Numbered from the stretch's first letter, positions 1 through 8,269 are shown. The stretch: 64,000 nucleotides of DNA from Terasakiella brassicae (GCF_014641495.1 NZ_BMHV01000018.1:1-64000), one strand, 5' to 3'. Notes: a model not told the origin generated them from the letters alone. Numbers and translations are program-made.

Positions 1-1
1 G

Positions 2-160
2 CCCGCAATTCGCTTTGATCCGGATATGGCAGATTTTTACAATCGATTGCGCACCAAAGGAAAACCGGGAAAAGTGGCAGTCGTCGCCGTCATCAGAAAG
101 ATGATCGGTATTTTAAACGCAAGAATGAGACAACATTATGCAGCGGCGCTTGACAATTAA
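2..160 (+). pseudogene. IS110-family transposase, C-terminal fragment
   Basis: An open frame of 52 codons enters from the left window edge and ends at TAA 158-160. It encodes the C-terminal segment typical of IS110-type transposases (Transposase_20): FYNRLRTKGKPGKVAVVAV followed by a basic helix (IRKMIGILNARMRQHY). The catalytic DEDD domain would lie left of the window, so whether the whole gene is intact cannot be judged here. The immediate neighbour is a truncated transposase of another family, so this is probably an IS graveyard. Confidence 0.7.
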
Positions 161-172
161 CACCGCTGCTTT

Positions 173-442
173 TTGTTAATTATTTTATTTCTATCAAATC
201 TAATTGCAGCAGGCATTCGAGAAGCCATTGAAAAGGTTGGTGCAACCCTTTTGTTCTTGTCGCCTTATAGCCCGGACTTCAATCCGATAGAGATGGCTTT
301 TTCAAAGATCAAGGCGCTTCTGAGAAAAGCCTGTGCCCGTGAAGTAGAAAAACTTTGGAACGCTATCAGGGATGCTATTGACAGTCTCGAACAAGAAGAA
401 ATCAGAAACTATTTCAAAGCCGCTGGATGTGAACCCGAATAA
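173..442 (+). pseudogene. IS630-family transposase, C-terminal remnant
   Basis: From about position 203 the frame encodes the end of an IS630-type DDE transposase: a strand and helix (AAGIREAIEKVGATLLFLS), the PYSPDFNPIE motif carrying the last catalytic glutamate, and the conserved tail ending NYFKAAGCEP. The first dozen residues (173-202) do not look like the family and probably derive from a junction. The N-terminal two thirds with the two catalytic aspartates are absent, so it cannot be active. GGGATATGCTCTAA at 444-457 resembles an IS630 terminal repeat and may mark the element's right end (inference). Confidence 0.75.
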
Positions 443-490
443 GTGGGATATGCTCTAATTATCTTACCCTGTTTACACAACAAAAAACCC

Positions 491-516
491 CGAGAGCAAA
501 AACTCTCGTTTTTTTT
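491..516 (-). terminator. Hairpin, probable native terminator of tRNA-Gln
   Basis: CGAGAG (491-496), a 6-nt loop and CTCTCG (503-508) form a perfect 6-bp stem. Read on the minus strand the stem is followed by GGG and a run of T, and on the plus strand by eight T, so it could work both ways. It abuts the left copy of the tRNA-Gln end repeat (513-532). Before the cassette inserted, it would have lain directly behind the tRNA's CCA end. Confidence 0.65.
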
Positions 517-532
517 GGCTGGGGCACCAGGA
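513..532. repeat. Left attachment-like direct repeat (tRNA-Gln 3' end copy)
   Basis: Twenty bases here are identical to 1857-1876, which cover the last 17 bases of tRNA-Gln (CCA end and 3' acceptor/T-stem strand) plus three flanking T. Identity stops sharply on both sides (512 versus 1856; 533 versus 1877). This is the pattern left when an element integrates at a tRNA 3' end. Confidence 0.75.
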
Positions 533-818
533 GAATAACTCCTATTGCACTCATAAGTTATTGATTTAAAAAATAAAATAATGTTTTTCAGTCCGCCTGA
601 CTGGTACACGTGTATAGTACACATTGGATTCTTATTAAGTCAAGCTGTGACTGGCTACAGATAATGAGATATATCCCTGAAACACAAAAAAGGCCGCGTT
701 AGCGACCTTTTTCGATAATATCATTGCGAACGGGTATTAGGTACTGTTATCAAATAAGAGTGGTCCTAAGACTTGCTCCGAACGGCTACATTTATAGTAT
801 AGGCAGGGGGAATAGCAT
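533..818. other. Non-coding left part of the tRNA-Gln cassette
   Basis: No credible gene is seen. The stretch holds a GTACAC/GTGTAT/GTACAC palindromic patch near 604-622, an AT-rich segment at 553-587 and the terminator-like hairpin at 691-712. The DNA just before the Abi-like gene probably carries its promoter, but no convincing -35/-10 pair stands out. Confidence 0.4.
691..712 (+). terminator. Terminator-like hairpin
   Basis: AGGCCGC, loop GTTA, GCGACCT followed by TTTTT gives a 7-bp stem with one mismatch and a U-tract on the plus strand. Six A precede it, so it may also act on the minus strand. It insulates the Abi-like gene from transcription entering from the left. Confidence 0.55.
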
Positions 819-968
819 TTGCAACCGCAAAATTAGTTAGATACGGTTGAAGCCATATCAGAGCCAAGACTGAACACATACAGGCGTTTCTTCAATACAC
901 GTACAGACAACGAGACATATGGCCTATACTGCTGGAACGAAACACTAGCGGCTGAACTATTTAAACTT

Positions 969-1742
969 GTGTCCAGTATAGAAATCACTATGCGCAATCG
1001 CTATCACGCTGCATTAAGTAGCCATTATACAGGCATTGCACAAGGTACTCAGCAATCTAATGATTGGTATAATCATATAGGCATTCGCCAAAGGTCTGCA
1101 TTAAACACTATTCAAGAACACAGCCAATATCAATATCCAGATAAAACCATTGCAGCTCTGAACTATGGTTTCTGGATGCACCTCTATGACTGTCGCACTG
1201 ACGTTCATGACAATAATATCAATTGGGATACTATTTTCCCCAATATCATTATCGGACATCGCCAAACAGCACCAAACCCGAATTATTGGAAACGACGAGC
1301 CCACCAAGATATCTTTTTTGGCAGAGTGTATGCAATTAACCAACTAAGAAACAGAATCGCACACCATGAGCCTGTCTGGAAGTTTGGTCCTTTAATGGAA
1401 GAAAAACGTCAACGACGTAACATCGTCATCAATCAGGTACTGCCCGCGCCTAATACAGTCACTGAGATGATGCAACGCCTGAATGACACTCATAATAAAG
1501 GCATCGAACTTTTGTCATGGTTTTCGCCAAGTCGCGCAGATGATTACTTAAGAAGTCAATCCTATATGGAGTTCCAGCGGTTGGCTTCCTTGAAAGCAAT
1601 CGAGGCCTACAAGGAAATGCCTTCCAAAAAATCCTATGCACTCAGTTATTTCAGGAAGCGCATGAACCGCATTATGAAAAATCAGGAAGCTGTACAAATT
1701 TATCAAAACGGTGATTATAAAGGCACGTTCTTCCCATTTTAA
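969..1742 (+). CDS. Abi-like (HEPN-type) protein, N-terminus possibly disrupted
   Basis: This is a candidate abortive-infection or toxin-type protein, 257 codons from the GTG used here. Its key feature is RNRIAHHEPVW (R127 to H132 in this numbering), the R-X4-H motif of HEPN RNases, and the rest resembles the Abi-like family found near mobile elements. The same frame is open upstream to 837 and encodes what looks like the family's conserved N-terminus (SEPRLNTYRRFF, LYCWNETLAAELF, then VSSIEITMRN), but no ATG/GTG/TTG lies between 837 and 966. An in-frame TAG at 834-836 separates it from a possible TTG start at 819. Either translation starts at 969 and yields a shortened protein, a rare start codon is used, or the gene has a nonsense mutation. 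It is the only gene in the tRNA-Gln cassette. Function is inferred from motif and context only. Confidence 0.65.
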   Translation: MSSIEITMRNRYHAALSSHYTGIAQGTQQSNDWYNHIGIRQRSALNTIQEHSQYQYPDKTIAALNYGFWMHLYDCRTDVHDNNINWDTIFPNIIIGHRQTAPNPNYWKRRAHQDIFFGRVYAINQLRNRIAHHEPVWKFGPLMEEKRQRRNIVINQVLPAPNTVTEMMQRLNDTHNKGIELLSWFSPSRADDYLRSQSYMEFQRLASLKAIEAYKEMPSKKSYALSYFRKRMNRIMKNQEAVQIYQNGDYKGTFFPF

Positions 1743-1779
1743 ATTTCACCCTCTTTTCTAGGGAAACCCGTTTAATTAA

Positions 1780-1822
1780 AAAACCCAACCAGTACACACA
1801 GGGCGTACACAGTCGGGTTTTC
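1780..1822 (-). terminator. Terminator shared by Abi-like gene and tRNA-Gln
   Basis: AAACCCAAC at 1781-1789 pairs with GTCGGGTTT at 1812-1820 (one mismatch), with GTAC palindromes in the loop. Plus-strand reading ends in TTTTCT and minus-strand reading in TTTTTTAATT. It can terminate the Abi-like gene from the left and tRNA-Gln from the right, replacing the tRNA's displaced original terminator. Confidence 0.6.
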
Positions 1823-1856
1823 TAAATATTAAGTTATTTATTTTCCAATAACTTTC

Positions 1857-1876
1857 TTTTGGCTGGGGCACCAGGA
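1857..1876. repeat. Right attachment-like direct repeat inside tRNA-Gln
   Basis: This is the second copy of the 20-bp repeat at 513-532. It overlaps the 3' end of tRNA-Gln including CCA, so the tRNA gene stays intact after insertion, as in classical tRNA-targeted integration. Confidence 0.75.
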
Positions 1877-1934
1877 TTCGAACCTGGGGATGACGATACC
1901 AAAAACCGTTGCCTTACCGCTTGGCGATGCCCCA
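1860..1934 (-). tRNA. tRNA-Gln (anticodon TTG)
   Basis: The minus strand reads TGGGGCATCGCCAAGCGGTA at its 5' end and has the anticodon loop TTTTTGG with anticodon TTG, the T-arm GGTTCGAATCC and the acceptor strand TGCCCCA-G with encoded CCA. The length of 75 nt and the sequence closely follow the bacterial glutamine tRNA. It is the insertion target of the adjacent cassette. ispE ends 65 bp upstream of its 5' end on the same strand. Confidence 0.97.
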
Positions 1935-1999
1935 TCTGTGTGGTGGCGCGGAACATACGACCAAATTTTAGAAAGTGCAAGAGGGTAATTGAAAAAAAA

Positions 2000-2854
2000 T
2001 TAAATTATTTTTCCACAGGAAACCCACCATTTCGGATAGCATTTTTGCAATGCTTTCTCAGCAGCTTGCGCATCCTTTTCGCATTCAAACAAACCAAAGC
2101 AGGTTGCCCCACTGCCCGACATACGGGTCAATGCGCACTCGGGCTGAACAGATAAAGCCTGCAAGACATTTGCAATTTCAGGCGCAATCTGAACCGCAGG
2201 TGCCATCAGATCGTTTGTACGTTCTTTTAAGGCCTTGATAAAGGTCGCAAACGTATATTCCCCACCCATCGGCGCCGCATCCGTAAACCCGCCTGTGCGG
2301 GCCTTAAACACAGATGGTGTGGATAGCGCAATCATCGGGTTAGCCAAAACCATCCAGCAGTCCGGTATAGGGGGAAGAGGTGTTATCACTTCACCGATCC
2401 CGCCGACATGATTGGCATGGGCTTTCATACAGATCGGAACGTCCGCCCCCAAGGACAGGGCCAATTCTTCCAATCCCAATGGGTCGGGAAACACCTGCCA
2501 TAACTGACAAAGCGCCTTCAACGTGGCGGCCGCATCACCGGAGCCACCACCAATACCGGCAGCCACCGGCAAACGTTTATCCAGCGTAATCTGCGCCCCC
2601 AAATCGGTCTTGCAGAGTTTTTGCAGCCCCAAAGCCGCTTTCATCACCAGATTATCTGGACCCGACACATCAATATAAGACGCCATCGGGCCAACGACAT
2701 CCAATGACAAACGGTCTGCGGCTTCCACATGTAACAGATCACCCGTCTGGGCAAACACGATCAGGCTATCGAGTTCGTGGTAACCGTTTTCGCGCCGTCC
2801 ACATACATGAAGGTATAAATTTACCTTTGCATAGGCCTGTTGCGTAATGCTCAT
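2000..2854 (-). CDS. ispE: 4-diphosphocytidyl-2-C-methyl-D-erythritol kinase
   Basis: IspE phosphorylates CDP-methylerythritol with ATP in the non-mevalonate isoprenoid pathway (cytosol). The 284-residue protein starts with QQAYAKVNLYLHVCGRRENGYHELDSL, the GHMP-kinase N-terminal signature. It has the glycine-rich ATP loop PVAAGIGGGSGDAAATL and a C-terminal GSGATCFGLF motif, in the normal order and at normal length. The chosen ATG at 2852-2854 overlaps the stop of the upstream TPR gene as ATGA, so the two are probably translationally coupled. An open frame continues 28 codons further upstream, but it lies inside the TPR gene and lacks family similarity. Confidence 0.95.
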   Translation of the reverse strand: MSITQQAYAKVNLYLHVCGRRENGYHELDSLIVFAQTGDLLHVEAADRLSLDVVGPMASYIDVSGPDNLVMKAALGLQKLCKTDLGAQITLDKRLPVAAGIGGGSGDAAATLKALCQLWQVFPDPLGLEELALSLGADVPICMKAHANHVGGIGEVITPLPPIPDCWMVLANPMIALSTPSVFKARTGGFTDAAPMGGEYTFATFIKALKERTNDLMAPAVQIAPEIANVLQALSVQPECALTRMSGSGATCFGLFECEKDAQAAEKALQKCYPKWWVSCGKII

Positions 2855-4557
2855 TCTGTCTCGAGACCATTTGCAATTTTTTGTTCGATTGTTTCCAGAA
2901 CATCCGGTGTTGGGTTGAGACTTTTTGCCCGATACCATTGGAAACGGGCCTCGCGGTTGCGCCCAACTTTCCAGTAAGCATCGCCAAGGTGATCGTTAAT
3001 CACCGGATCACTGGGTTGCAATTCAACAGCACGTTCCAGATGAGGAACGGACTTTTCATATTGTCCCAGTCGATAAAGCACCCAGCCGAGGCTATCAACG
3101 ATATATCCATCACGCGGGCGTTGGGCAACGGCTTCTTCGATCATTGCTTGCGCACGTTCAAGGTGACGACCGTTTTCAATCCATGAATAGCCCAGGTAAT
3201 TCAAAACAAACGGCTGGTTCGGTTCCAGTTCCAATGCTTTTAAAAATAAAGGTTCCGCCTCATCCCAACGTTTCAGACGTTCCAGCGAAATGGCGCGCGA
3301 ATAAAACAAATTCCAATGATGGGCCGCAACCTCTTGACCAATTAAATCGATTGCCTGCCCATAGATTTTTTCCGCTTTTTCAAATTTTTCATGGTGACGC
3401 AAAACATCGCCCAATGTCACCAGAACTTCCAGACGATCGGGATGTTGTGCCACCATCTCTTCCAAAATGGCAATGGCCCCGTCTTGATCGCCCAGATCAT
3501 CTAGGTTCAGCGCCATACGCAAACGCGCAGACCATGAAAACGGGTTTTTCTTATCAATCGTCGCATAGATTTTATTGGCATCGGCAAAACGGCGATCACT
3601 TTCCAGAATTTCTGCCACCAAAATACGGGCAATCGGGAATTTTGGTTTCACATGCAGGGTCATATGGCCCATGATCAAGCCAACTTGCCGGGTACTGTGC
3701 GAACGCAGGGAAGAAGCCAGACCGAATAAAGCCTCCGCCAAGCCGTCTTTGACCGTAATTGCCGGTGTTTTCGCCAACATGCCGCTATTGAGTTCGTCCA
3801 ACAAAGCCTGAATATAAAGGGAATCGGGGTGCGCCAAGAAATACTGTCCATAGACAGCTTGCGCATCATTCACGCGATTCTGTTTGACCAGCAAGGCGGC
3901 ATAAAGTTCCGCCAGACGCAGGGACATACCGTTTTCACCCTGTGCCGCCAATTTATAATGTTTTTCTGCGTTCCCAACATCGCCTTTAAAATCGTACAAT
4001 AAACCGGTGTGCAAATGATAAAGTGCTTCCAGCCCTTTTTCTTTTTGCATCGGGGCAATCGCCTTCAACGCCGCATCCACCCCATCGGTCGCTGCGATTA
4101 ACCATGTCTGGATTAACGGTTTCACATAGGCACCAAGGCCGCTGCCCGGTATGTCATCAACCTTGGTGCGTGCCGCCGCCATATCACCCGCGACCACATC
4201 TTCCATGGCCAAAACCAGTTTCGCCATCAGATTTTCGTTATTAATCTCACCTGCAATCTTCGCCGCCTGTTCAAAACGGCCTTCGCTGGCATAAATGGCA
4301 AATAATTGGCGTTTCAGGTTATCGTCCAATTCAGTGGGGAAATCTTTCGATTCATGCACAGTACTTAAAAAATCGGCTGCATTCTCCATATCACGATGGC
4401 GTACCGCATATTGCCCCACAAGATAATTTGACAAGGAGGACTCACCCGGTTTTAACGGAGGCATTTGCGGTTCACTGGCCGTTGTGCAACCGGTAATCAA
4501 AGCCGGGGCACAAATTGTTGCGCAGATGAGGAGGTTCTTCAAACTAAATACAGACAC
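2851..4557 (-). CDS. TPR-repeat lipoprotein
   Basis: A predicted outer-membrane or periplasmic lipoprotein of 568 residues. The GTG start at 4557 is preceded by AAGGA and gives a clean lipoprotein signal, with hydrophobic core LLICATICAPA and lipobox LITGC (Cys24). A TTG eight codons upstream is the alternative. The mature part is almost entirely tetratricopeptide repeats, with well-formed copies in the last 200 residues (e.g. PFVLNYLGYSWIENG, AYWKVGRNREARFQW). Such proteins usually scaffold envelope complexes, but no specific partner can be named. It lies upstream of ispE with a 4-bp overlap, a pairing I recall from other alphaproteobacteria. Confidence 0.85.
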   Translation of the reverse strand: MSVFSLKNLLICATICAPALITGCTTASEPQMPPLKPGESSLSNYLVGQYAVRHRDMENAADFLSTVHESKDFPTELDDNLKRQLFAIYASEGRFEQAAKIAGEINNENLMAKLVLAMEDVVAGDMAAARTKVDDIPGSGLGAYVKPLIQTWLIAATDGVDAALKAIAPMQKEKGLEALYHLHTGLLYDFKGDVGNAEKHYKLAAQGENGMSLRLAELYAALLVKQNRVNDAQAVYGQYFLAHPDSLYIQALLDELNSGMLAKTPAITVKDGLAEALFGLASSLRSHSTRQVGLIMGHMTLHVKPKFPIARILVAEILESDRRFADANKIYATIDKKNPFSWSARLRMALNLDDLGDQDGAIAILEEMVAQHPDRLEVLVTLGDVLRHHEKFEKAEKIYGQAIDLIGQEVAAHHWNLFYSRAISLERLKRWDEAEPLFLKALELEPNQPFVLNYLGYSWIENGRHLERAQAMIEEAVAQRPRDGYIVDSLGWVLYRLGQYEKSVPHLERAVELQPSDPVINDHLGDAYWKVGRNREARFQWYRAKSLNPTPDVLETIEQKIANGLETE

Positions 4558-4700
4558 GTTTCGTCCTTGTTTTATTGCCAAACCGGTTACTTGCGATCAG
4601 CAGTGTAGCCGAGCGTTTATATAATTCACAACCAGTGAATTGGTTTTTTGTAACAATTACTGTATCTTGCTTGCCAAAGTTTTAGAAGAAGTGACGAAAA

Positions 4701-6536
4701 ATGTCAGAAAACCAACAAAACATGCTGAATGACTGGTTCGAAAATGCGCTTGATCTCTTGTGCATTTTCGATGAAACCACCTGCCTGAACCAAATAAACC
4801 CGGCATGGACAAAGACAACCGGATGGACTGAGGGTGAATTAATCGGTTCACAACTGGTTGATTTTCTGCACCCCGAAGATGTCGCGAGCATGCGAGGGGC
4901 CTTACAAAATGTGCTTGAAAACCTTCCCCAGCAAAACATCGAAAACCGCTGGCGCCAAAAAAATGGTCAATACATTTGGCTGAGTTGGACTCTTTGCCTG
5001 AGCGGGTTACCCCACAAGGCCATCTACGCAAGCGCACGCGATATCAGCACAAGCAAACAAAAGCAAATTGCCATTGATAACGATGTCCGCCTGCTGGAAT
5101 TGGCTGAACAGACCGCCCGGATCGGTCATTGGCGACTCGATGTCTCCAAAGGGGAACTTCAATGGTCAAACGAGGTCTATAACATCTATGGGCGGCGCCC
5201 GAACAAGGCTGTTATCACCCTTGACGATTTTATTGATGCGTTTTCCGGCAGCCACCAAAAGGAATTCTGGTCACTTATCCAACACGCCATAAATGATGGT
5301 CGGGAAATCAGTACGGAACTGGTTCTCAAACGCGACGACAATGAAAGACGCACCATCGCGGTTCGCGCCGTTTGTGAATATGATGCCAGCGGTGTTGTGC
5401 GTAGCCTGTTTGGCATCTTGCAGGACGTCACCGAAGAACGCGTCCATCAAGCCAGCCTGCGCAGTAAAGAAGAACTCTTATCAATGGCCTTTCGCGCCAC
5501 ATCGGACGGTATTTGGGATTGGGATCTGCAAACCGACCAAATGTGGTTTTCGCCACAATGGAAAGCGCAGCTTGGCTATGAAGAAGATGAAATCTCAAAC
5601 AGTTTTGAAAGCTGGGCCAATCTGATTTTCGACGAGGATCGCATTCAAGCGATGGACATGATGGACGCACATTTTCGCGGTGAGCTGGACCGTTTTGAAA
5701 TGATCCAGCGTTTTCATCATAAAAAAGGTCATACGGTTTTCATTTTGGTGCGTGCCTATGCCTTGCGCGATGAACAAGGCCGCGCCATACGTCTGATCGG
5801 CGCCCATACCGATGTCACGGAACTCAAACAACTGGAACAGGCCAAATCCGAATTCACCTCGATTGTCTCCCATGAATTGCGCACTCCGCTGACCGCCATT
5901 CACGGTGCCATCGGTTTGCTTGACGGTCATTATGGAGAGGAACTGTCCGAGCCCGCCCGCAAACTTGTACGCATCGCCCAGAACAACAGCGAACGTCTAA
6001 ACTTTCTGGTAAATGACATTCTGGATATGGACCGATTGCAATCCGGGAATGTGACTTTTTCTCCTTCTGTGATCTCGCTTGACAGCTTCCTGCCACAAGT
6101 GATTGAAAATCATCGCTCTTACGCCGGGAAATTCAAAGTCGATCTGGATTACGATCAATCGGGCGACAGTTATCAGATCCTTGCAGACCCCGACCGTCTC
6201 ATGCAGGTCATGGCCAATTTGGTTTCCAACGCCATAAAATTTTCCCATGAAGGGCACACGGTTAAAATTCGCGCCCATACGCGCAATGACAAAATCGCCA
6301 TTTCCGTCATTGATACCGGGCGCGGCATTCCCCGTGATATGCGCGACAAAATTTTCAATAAGTTTATTCAGGCCGACAGTTCCGATCAACGTCACAAGGG
6401 GGGAACAGGGTTGGGACTGACGATTTCAAAAGCCTTACTTGAAAAAATGAACGGGACGATCACCGTTATTTCTAAACTGGACGAAGGGTCCACCTTTACC
6501 ATTTTACTGCCTCGTGCCGAAACATCAGACGGATAA
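4701..6536 (+). CDS. Soluble PAS-PAS-PAS hybrid-type sensor histidine kinase
   Basis: A 611-residue histidine kinase without membrane segments, so it senses something in the cytoplasm. Three PAS domains lie at about 8-120, 130-245 and 255-375; the last two have a PAC-like end (LFGILQDVTEE, LIGAHTDVTEL). HisKA follows with the H-box SIVSHELRTPLTAIHGAIG (phospho-accepting His391), then HATPase_c with N-box NLVSNAIKFS, DTGRGIP and GGTGLGL. There is no receiver domain and no adjacent response regulator, so its partner is encoded elsewhere. The ATG at 4701 follows a GAAG-rich leader. It is divergent from the TPR lipoprotein gene. The ligand is unknown. Confidence 0.9.
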   Translation: MSENQQNMLNDWFENALDLLCIFDETTCLNQINPAWTKTTGWTEGELIGSQLVDFLHPEDVASMRGALQNVLENLPQQNIENRWRQKNGQYIWLSWTLCLSGLPHKAIYASARDISTSKQKQIAIDNDVRLLELAEQTARIGHWRLDVSKGELQWSNEVYNIYGRRPNKAVITLDDFIDAFSGSHQKEFWSLIQHAINDGREISTELVLKRDDNERRTIAVRAVCEYDASGVVRSLFGILQDVTEERVHQASLRSKEELLSMAFRATSDGIWDWDLQTDQMWFSPQWKAQLGYEEDEISNSFESWANLIFDEDRIQAMDMMDAHFRGELDRFEMIQRFHHKKGHTVFILVRAYALRDEQGRAIRLIGAHTDVTELKQLEQAKSEFTSIVSHELRTPLTAIHGAIGLLDGHYGEELSEPARKLVRIAQNNSERLNFLVNDILDMDRLQSGNVTFSPSVISLDSFLPQVIENHRSYAGKFKVDLDYDQSGDSYQILADPDRLMQVMANLVSNAIKFSHEGHTVKIRAHTRNDKIAISVIDTGRGIPRDMRDKIFNKFIQADSSDQRHKGGTGLGLTISKALLEKMNGTITVISKLDEGSTFTILLPRAETSDG

Positions 6537-6613
6537 AATTCATTTAAAGCCCCTCTTGTTTTTCAAGAAAATATATCCAGTTGTATAAGGGTTATGTTGT
6601 ATTTGGGGTCTTC

Positions 6614-8269
6614 ATGGTCGGTCTGTTTCAAACCATAATGGATCAAATCTTTGGTTCTGCTTCCCCCCCTCCCGATATGTTAGCGGACGATGGGGGGCTG
6701 GCTGAGTTTGCCAAACAATATGCCGCACAAATGGAAGAAGAAAAAAAATTCGGCAAGAAACCTTCTGTTTCCGGTGACGATGTTATTCACATTCAACACG
6801 GGCGTCACGGTGCGCGCGCTTACTTGCTGGATACATCCGCCTTTCGCAAAGCATTGGTCAAAGAGCTGCGCCCCAGTATCCCCCCGGTTACAGAAGGTAT
6901 TCTAAAAACACGGTGTGGCGAAAAAGGTGTGGGCTATATGCACGTTGATGCGTTTTACGCCTTTCACATTCACAAAAATGATGCGGTTGAGGAATATAAC
7001 GCCGCCCTTGGCATTATTGACGAAATCGGTGCCCGTCTCTTAGGCGATCGCTATACCAGTGGCGAGCGAAAACCAGACATCCCGATGACCCGTGTCTTAC
7101 CGCAAGACATCGTAAACCCGGACGGGACATTCAATATTCAGCGGGCCAAAAAGGCCATCAAGCTGGTGGTGGAAAAAAACATATCCGGCCCAACCGATAC
7201 CAACTGGCAGGATGGGAAAATCAGTATTGAAGCCACAGACCCCACCCAATATGTCCCCTTGCCACCACGTCCCGCAAAAAAAGACTACGGCGATTGGACA
7301 ACACAGCCCACACGCGCAAGACCGACTGAAACCAACCTCACACCATCAACCCCGACGAAAAACAATCCGCCACCTGCACAGCAATGGCAATCAACAATCG
7401 GGCAAAAAGCACAACACAGCCATGAAGCCAAAACAGCGCGGTCCTGGCTCGACACGCCGCAACCTTCCCCCGCAAACACCGCAGCGGAACGTCAAGCCCA
7501 AACGCTGCCGCCCAAATCACTGGGCGTTCAACCCACCCGATTGCGCCAACTAGGCGATGTGGTTCTCGCCTTTCATCCCACGTGGCAACGTCATACAGAA
7601 CGTATTGATTGTTATGTCGGGTTTGCTTTTCGTCATCAAGACAACACCCTTTTCAAAGGAGATCAATTCTATCCGGCCTCTGCACCTGCCAAAACCATTC
7701 ACCGCATCGACAAAGCCATTGCCAAACAAGGTGTGCAACATCTGGAACACACCAGCCAACTGGATCAAAAGACGATTTTTTTACCGTTCCATCTGGAAAG
7801 TATTTTGGCAGAAAAAAAGGCTTCCCCCCTCAACCCGTTACATAACCTGCCGGAACAAATGCGTCACAGGCTCAGGATTGAAATTATCGGGCTTGGTCAA
7901 CTTAAATCAACCGAGGCTCTCTTTAAAGCCCTGCAACTACACCAAAATGATCTGCCGCATATCGGCATCCAAATTGAAAACCAAGATATCCCACGCGATA
8001 TTCTTGAAAATGAGGCCATATCCTTTGTCAGCTATGATATGTCGCTATCTTCCCCCAATACCCACCACACAAGTCACCTGAGCGCGATTGCGAAAATGGC
8101 CCATAAGTACAAAAAACATCTTTGTACATGGGGGGTAAAAAATAAGCAGGATATCGAGCGCGCCTTGCAGGAGCAAAGCGCCTACCTCAATGGACGGGGT
8201 CTGGCCCGAGACATGCGAAAGCCGGGAAAGATCATCCCTCTCCCGGCTTCCCGAATGTTACTGGATTAA
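6614..8269 (+). CDS. Uncharacterised protein with degenerate EAL-like C-terminus
   Basis: A 551-residue protein from the ATG at 6614 (GGGGT at a suitable distance); a TTG at 6581 would add 11 residues. Residues 1-200 form one mixed alpha/beta region, 211-305 a Pro/Thr/Gln-rich linker, and 306-551 a second domain. I read that second domain as a decayed EAL fold: [17 protein letters not shown] and SFVSYDMSL occupy the positions of the EAL strands that normally carry the catalytic DDFG and KID motifs, and [24 protein letters not shown] resembles the EAL end (AEGVET...QGY). The metal-binding acidic residues are missing, so it should not hydrolyse c-di-GMP. The fold call is inference. It follows the PAS kinase by 77 bp and shares TTAA with the convergent chemotaxis receptor. 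Confidence 0.75.
   Translation: MVGLFQTIMDQIFGSASPPPDMLADDGGLAEFAKQYAAQMEEEKKFGKKPSVSGDDVIHIQHGRHGARAYLLDTSAFRKALVKELRPSIPPVTEGILKTRCGEKGVGYMHVDAFYAFHIHKNDAVEEYNAALGIIDEIGARLLGDRYTSGERKPDIPMTRVLPQDIVNPDGTFNIQRAKKAIKLVVEKNISGPTDTNWQDGKISIEATDPTQYVPLPPRPAKKDYGDWTTQPTRARPTETNLTPSTPTKNNPPPAQQWQSTIGQKAQHSHEAKTARSWLDTPQPSPANTAAERQAQTLPPKSLGVQPTRLRQLGDVVLAFHPTWQRHTERIDCYVGFAFRHQDNTLFKGDQFYPASAPAKTIHRIDKAIAKQGVQHLEHTSQLDQKTIFLPFHLESILAEKKASPLNPLHNLPEQMRHRLRIEIIGLGQLKSTEALFKALQLHQNDLPHIGIQIENQDIPRDILENEAISFVSYDMSLSSPNTHHTSHLSAIAKMAHKYKKHLCTWGVKNKQDIERALQEQSAYLNGRGLARDMRKPGKIIPLPASRMLLD
8219..8249 (-). terminator. Hairpin inside the opposite gene, behind the receptor gene
   Basis: AAGCCGGG (8219-8226) and CCCGGCTT (8242-8249) form a perfect 8-bp stem within the last codons of the plus-strand gene. 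For the minus-strand receptor gene (stop at 8266) it lies 17 nt behind the stop and is followed by TTTCGC. It is a plausible terminator embedded in the convergent coding region; the U-tract is short. Confidence 0.4.

Larger units (their letters stand above)
513..1856. mobile_element. Small tRNA-Gln-inserted cassette with one Abi-like gene
   Basis: The DNA between the two copies of the tRNA-Gln end repeat is 1,344 bp. It is more AT-rich than its surroundings and contains one recognisable gene, an Abi-like HEPN protein (969-1742), with a hairpin on each side. No integrase, excisionase or IS transposase lies within it. The tRNA's likely original terminator (491-508) lies on the far side of the left repeat, as expected if the cassette inserted between tRNA and terminator. 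It is either a non-autonomous cassette moved by an integrase in trans or the deletion remnant of a larger island. Confidence 0.6.

Noticed and set aside
604-622. GTACAC/GTGTAT/GTACAC palindromic patch as start of a CRISPR-like or origin repeat
   Set aside because: Only one copy in that form, with no regular spacing. GTACAC words recur in the 1780-1822 hairpin but do not form an array.
409-624. 71-codon minus-strand frame across the left repeat
   Set aside because: It runs through the terminator hairpin and the att-like repeat and into the IS630 remnant; not a gene.
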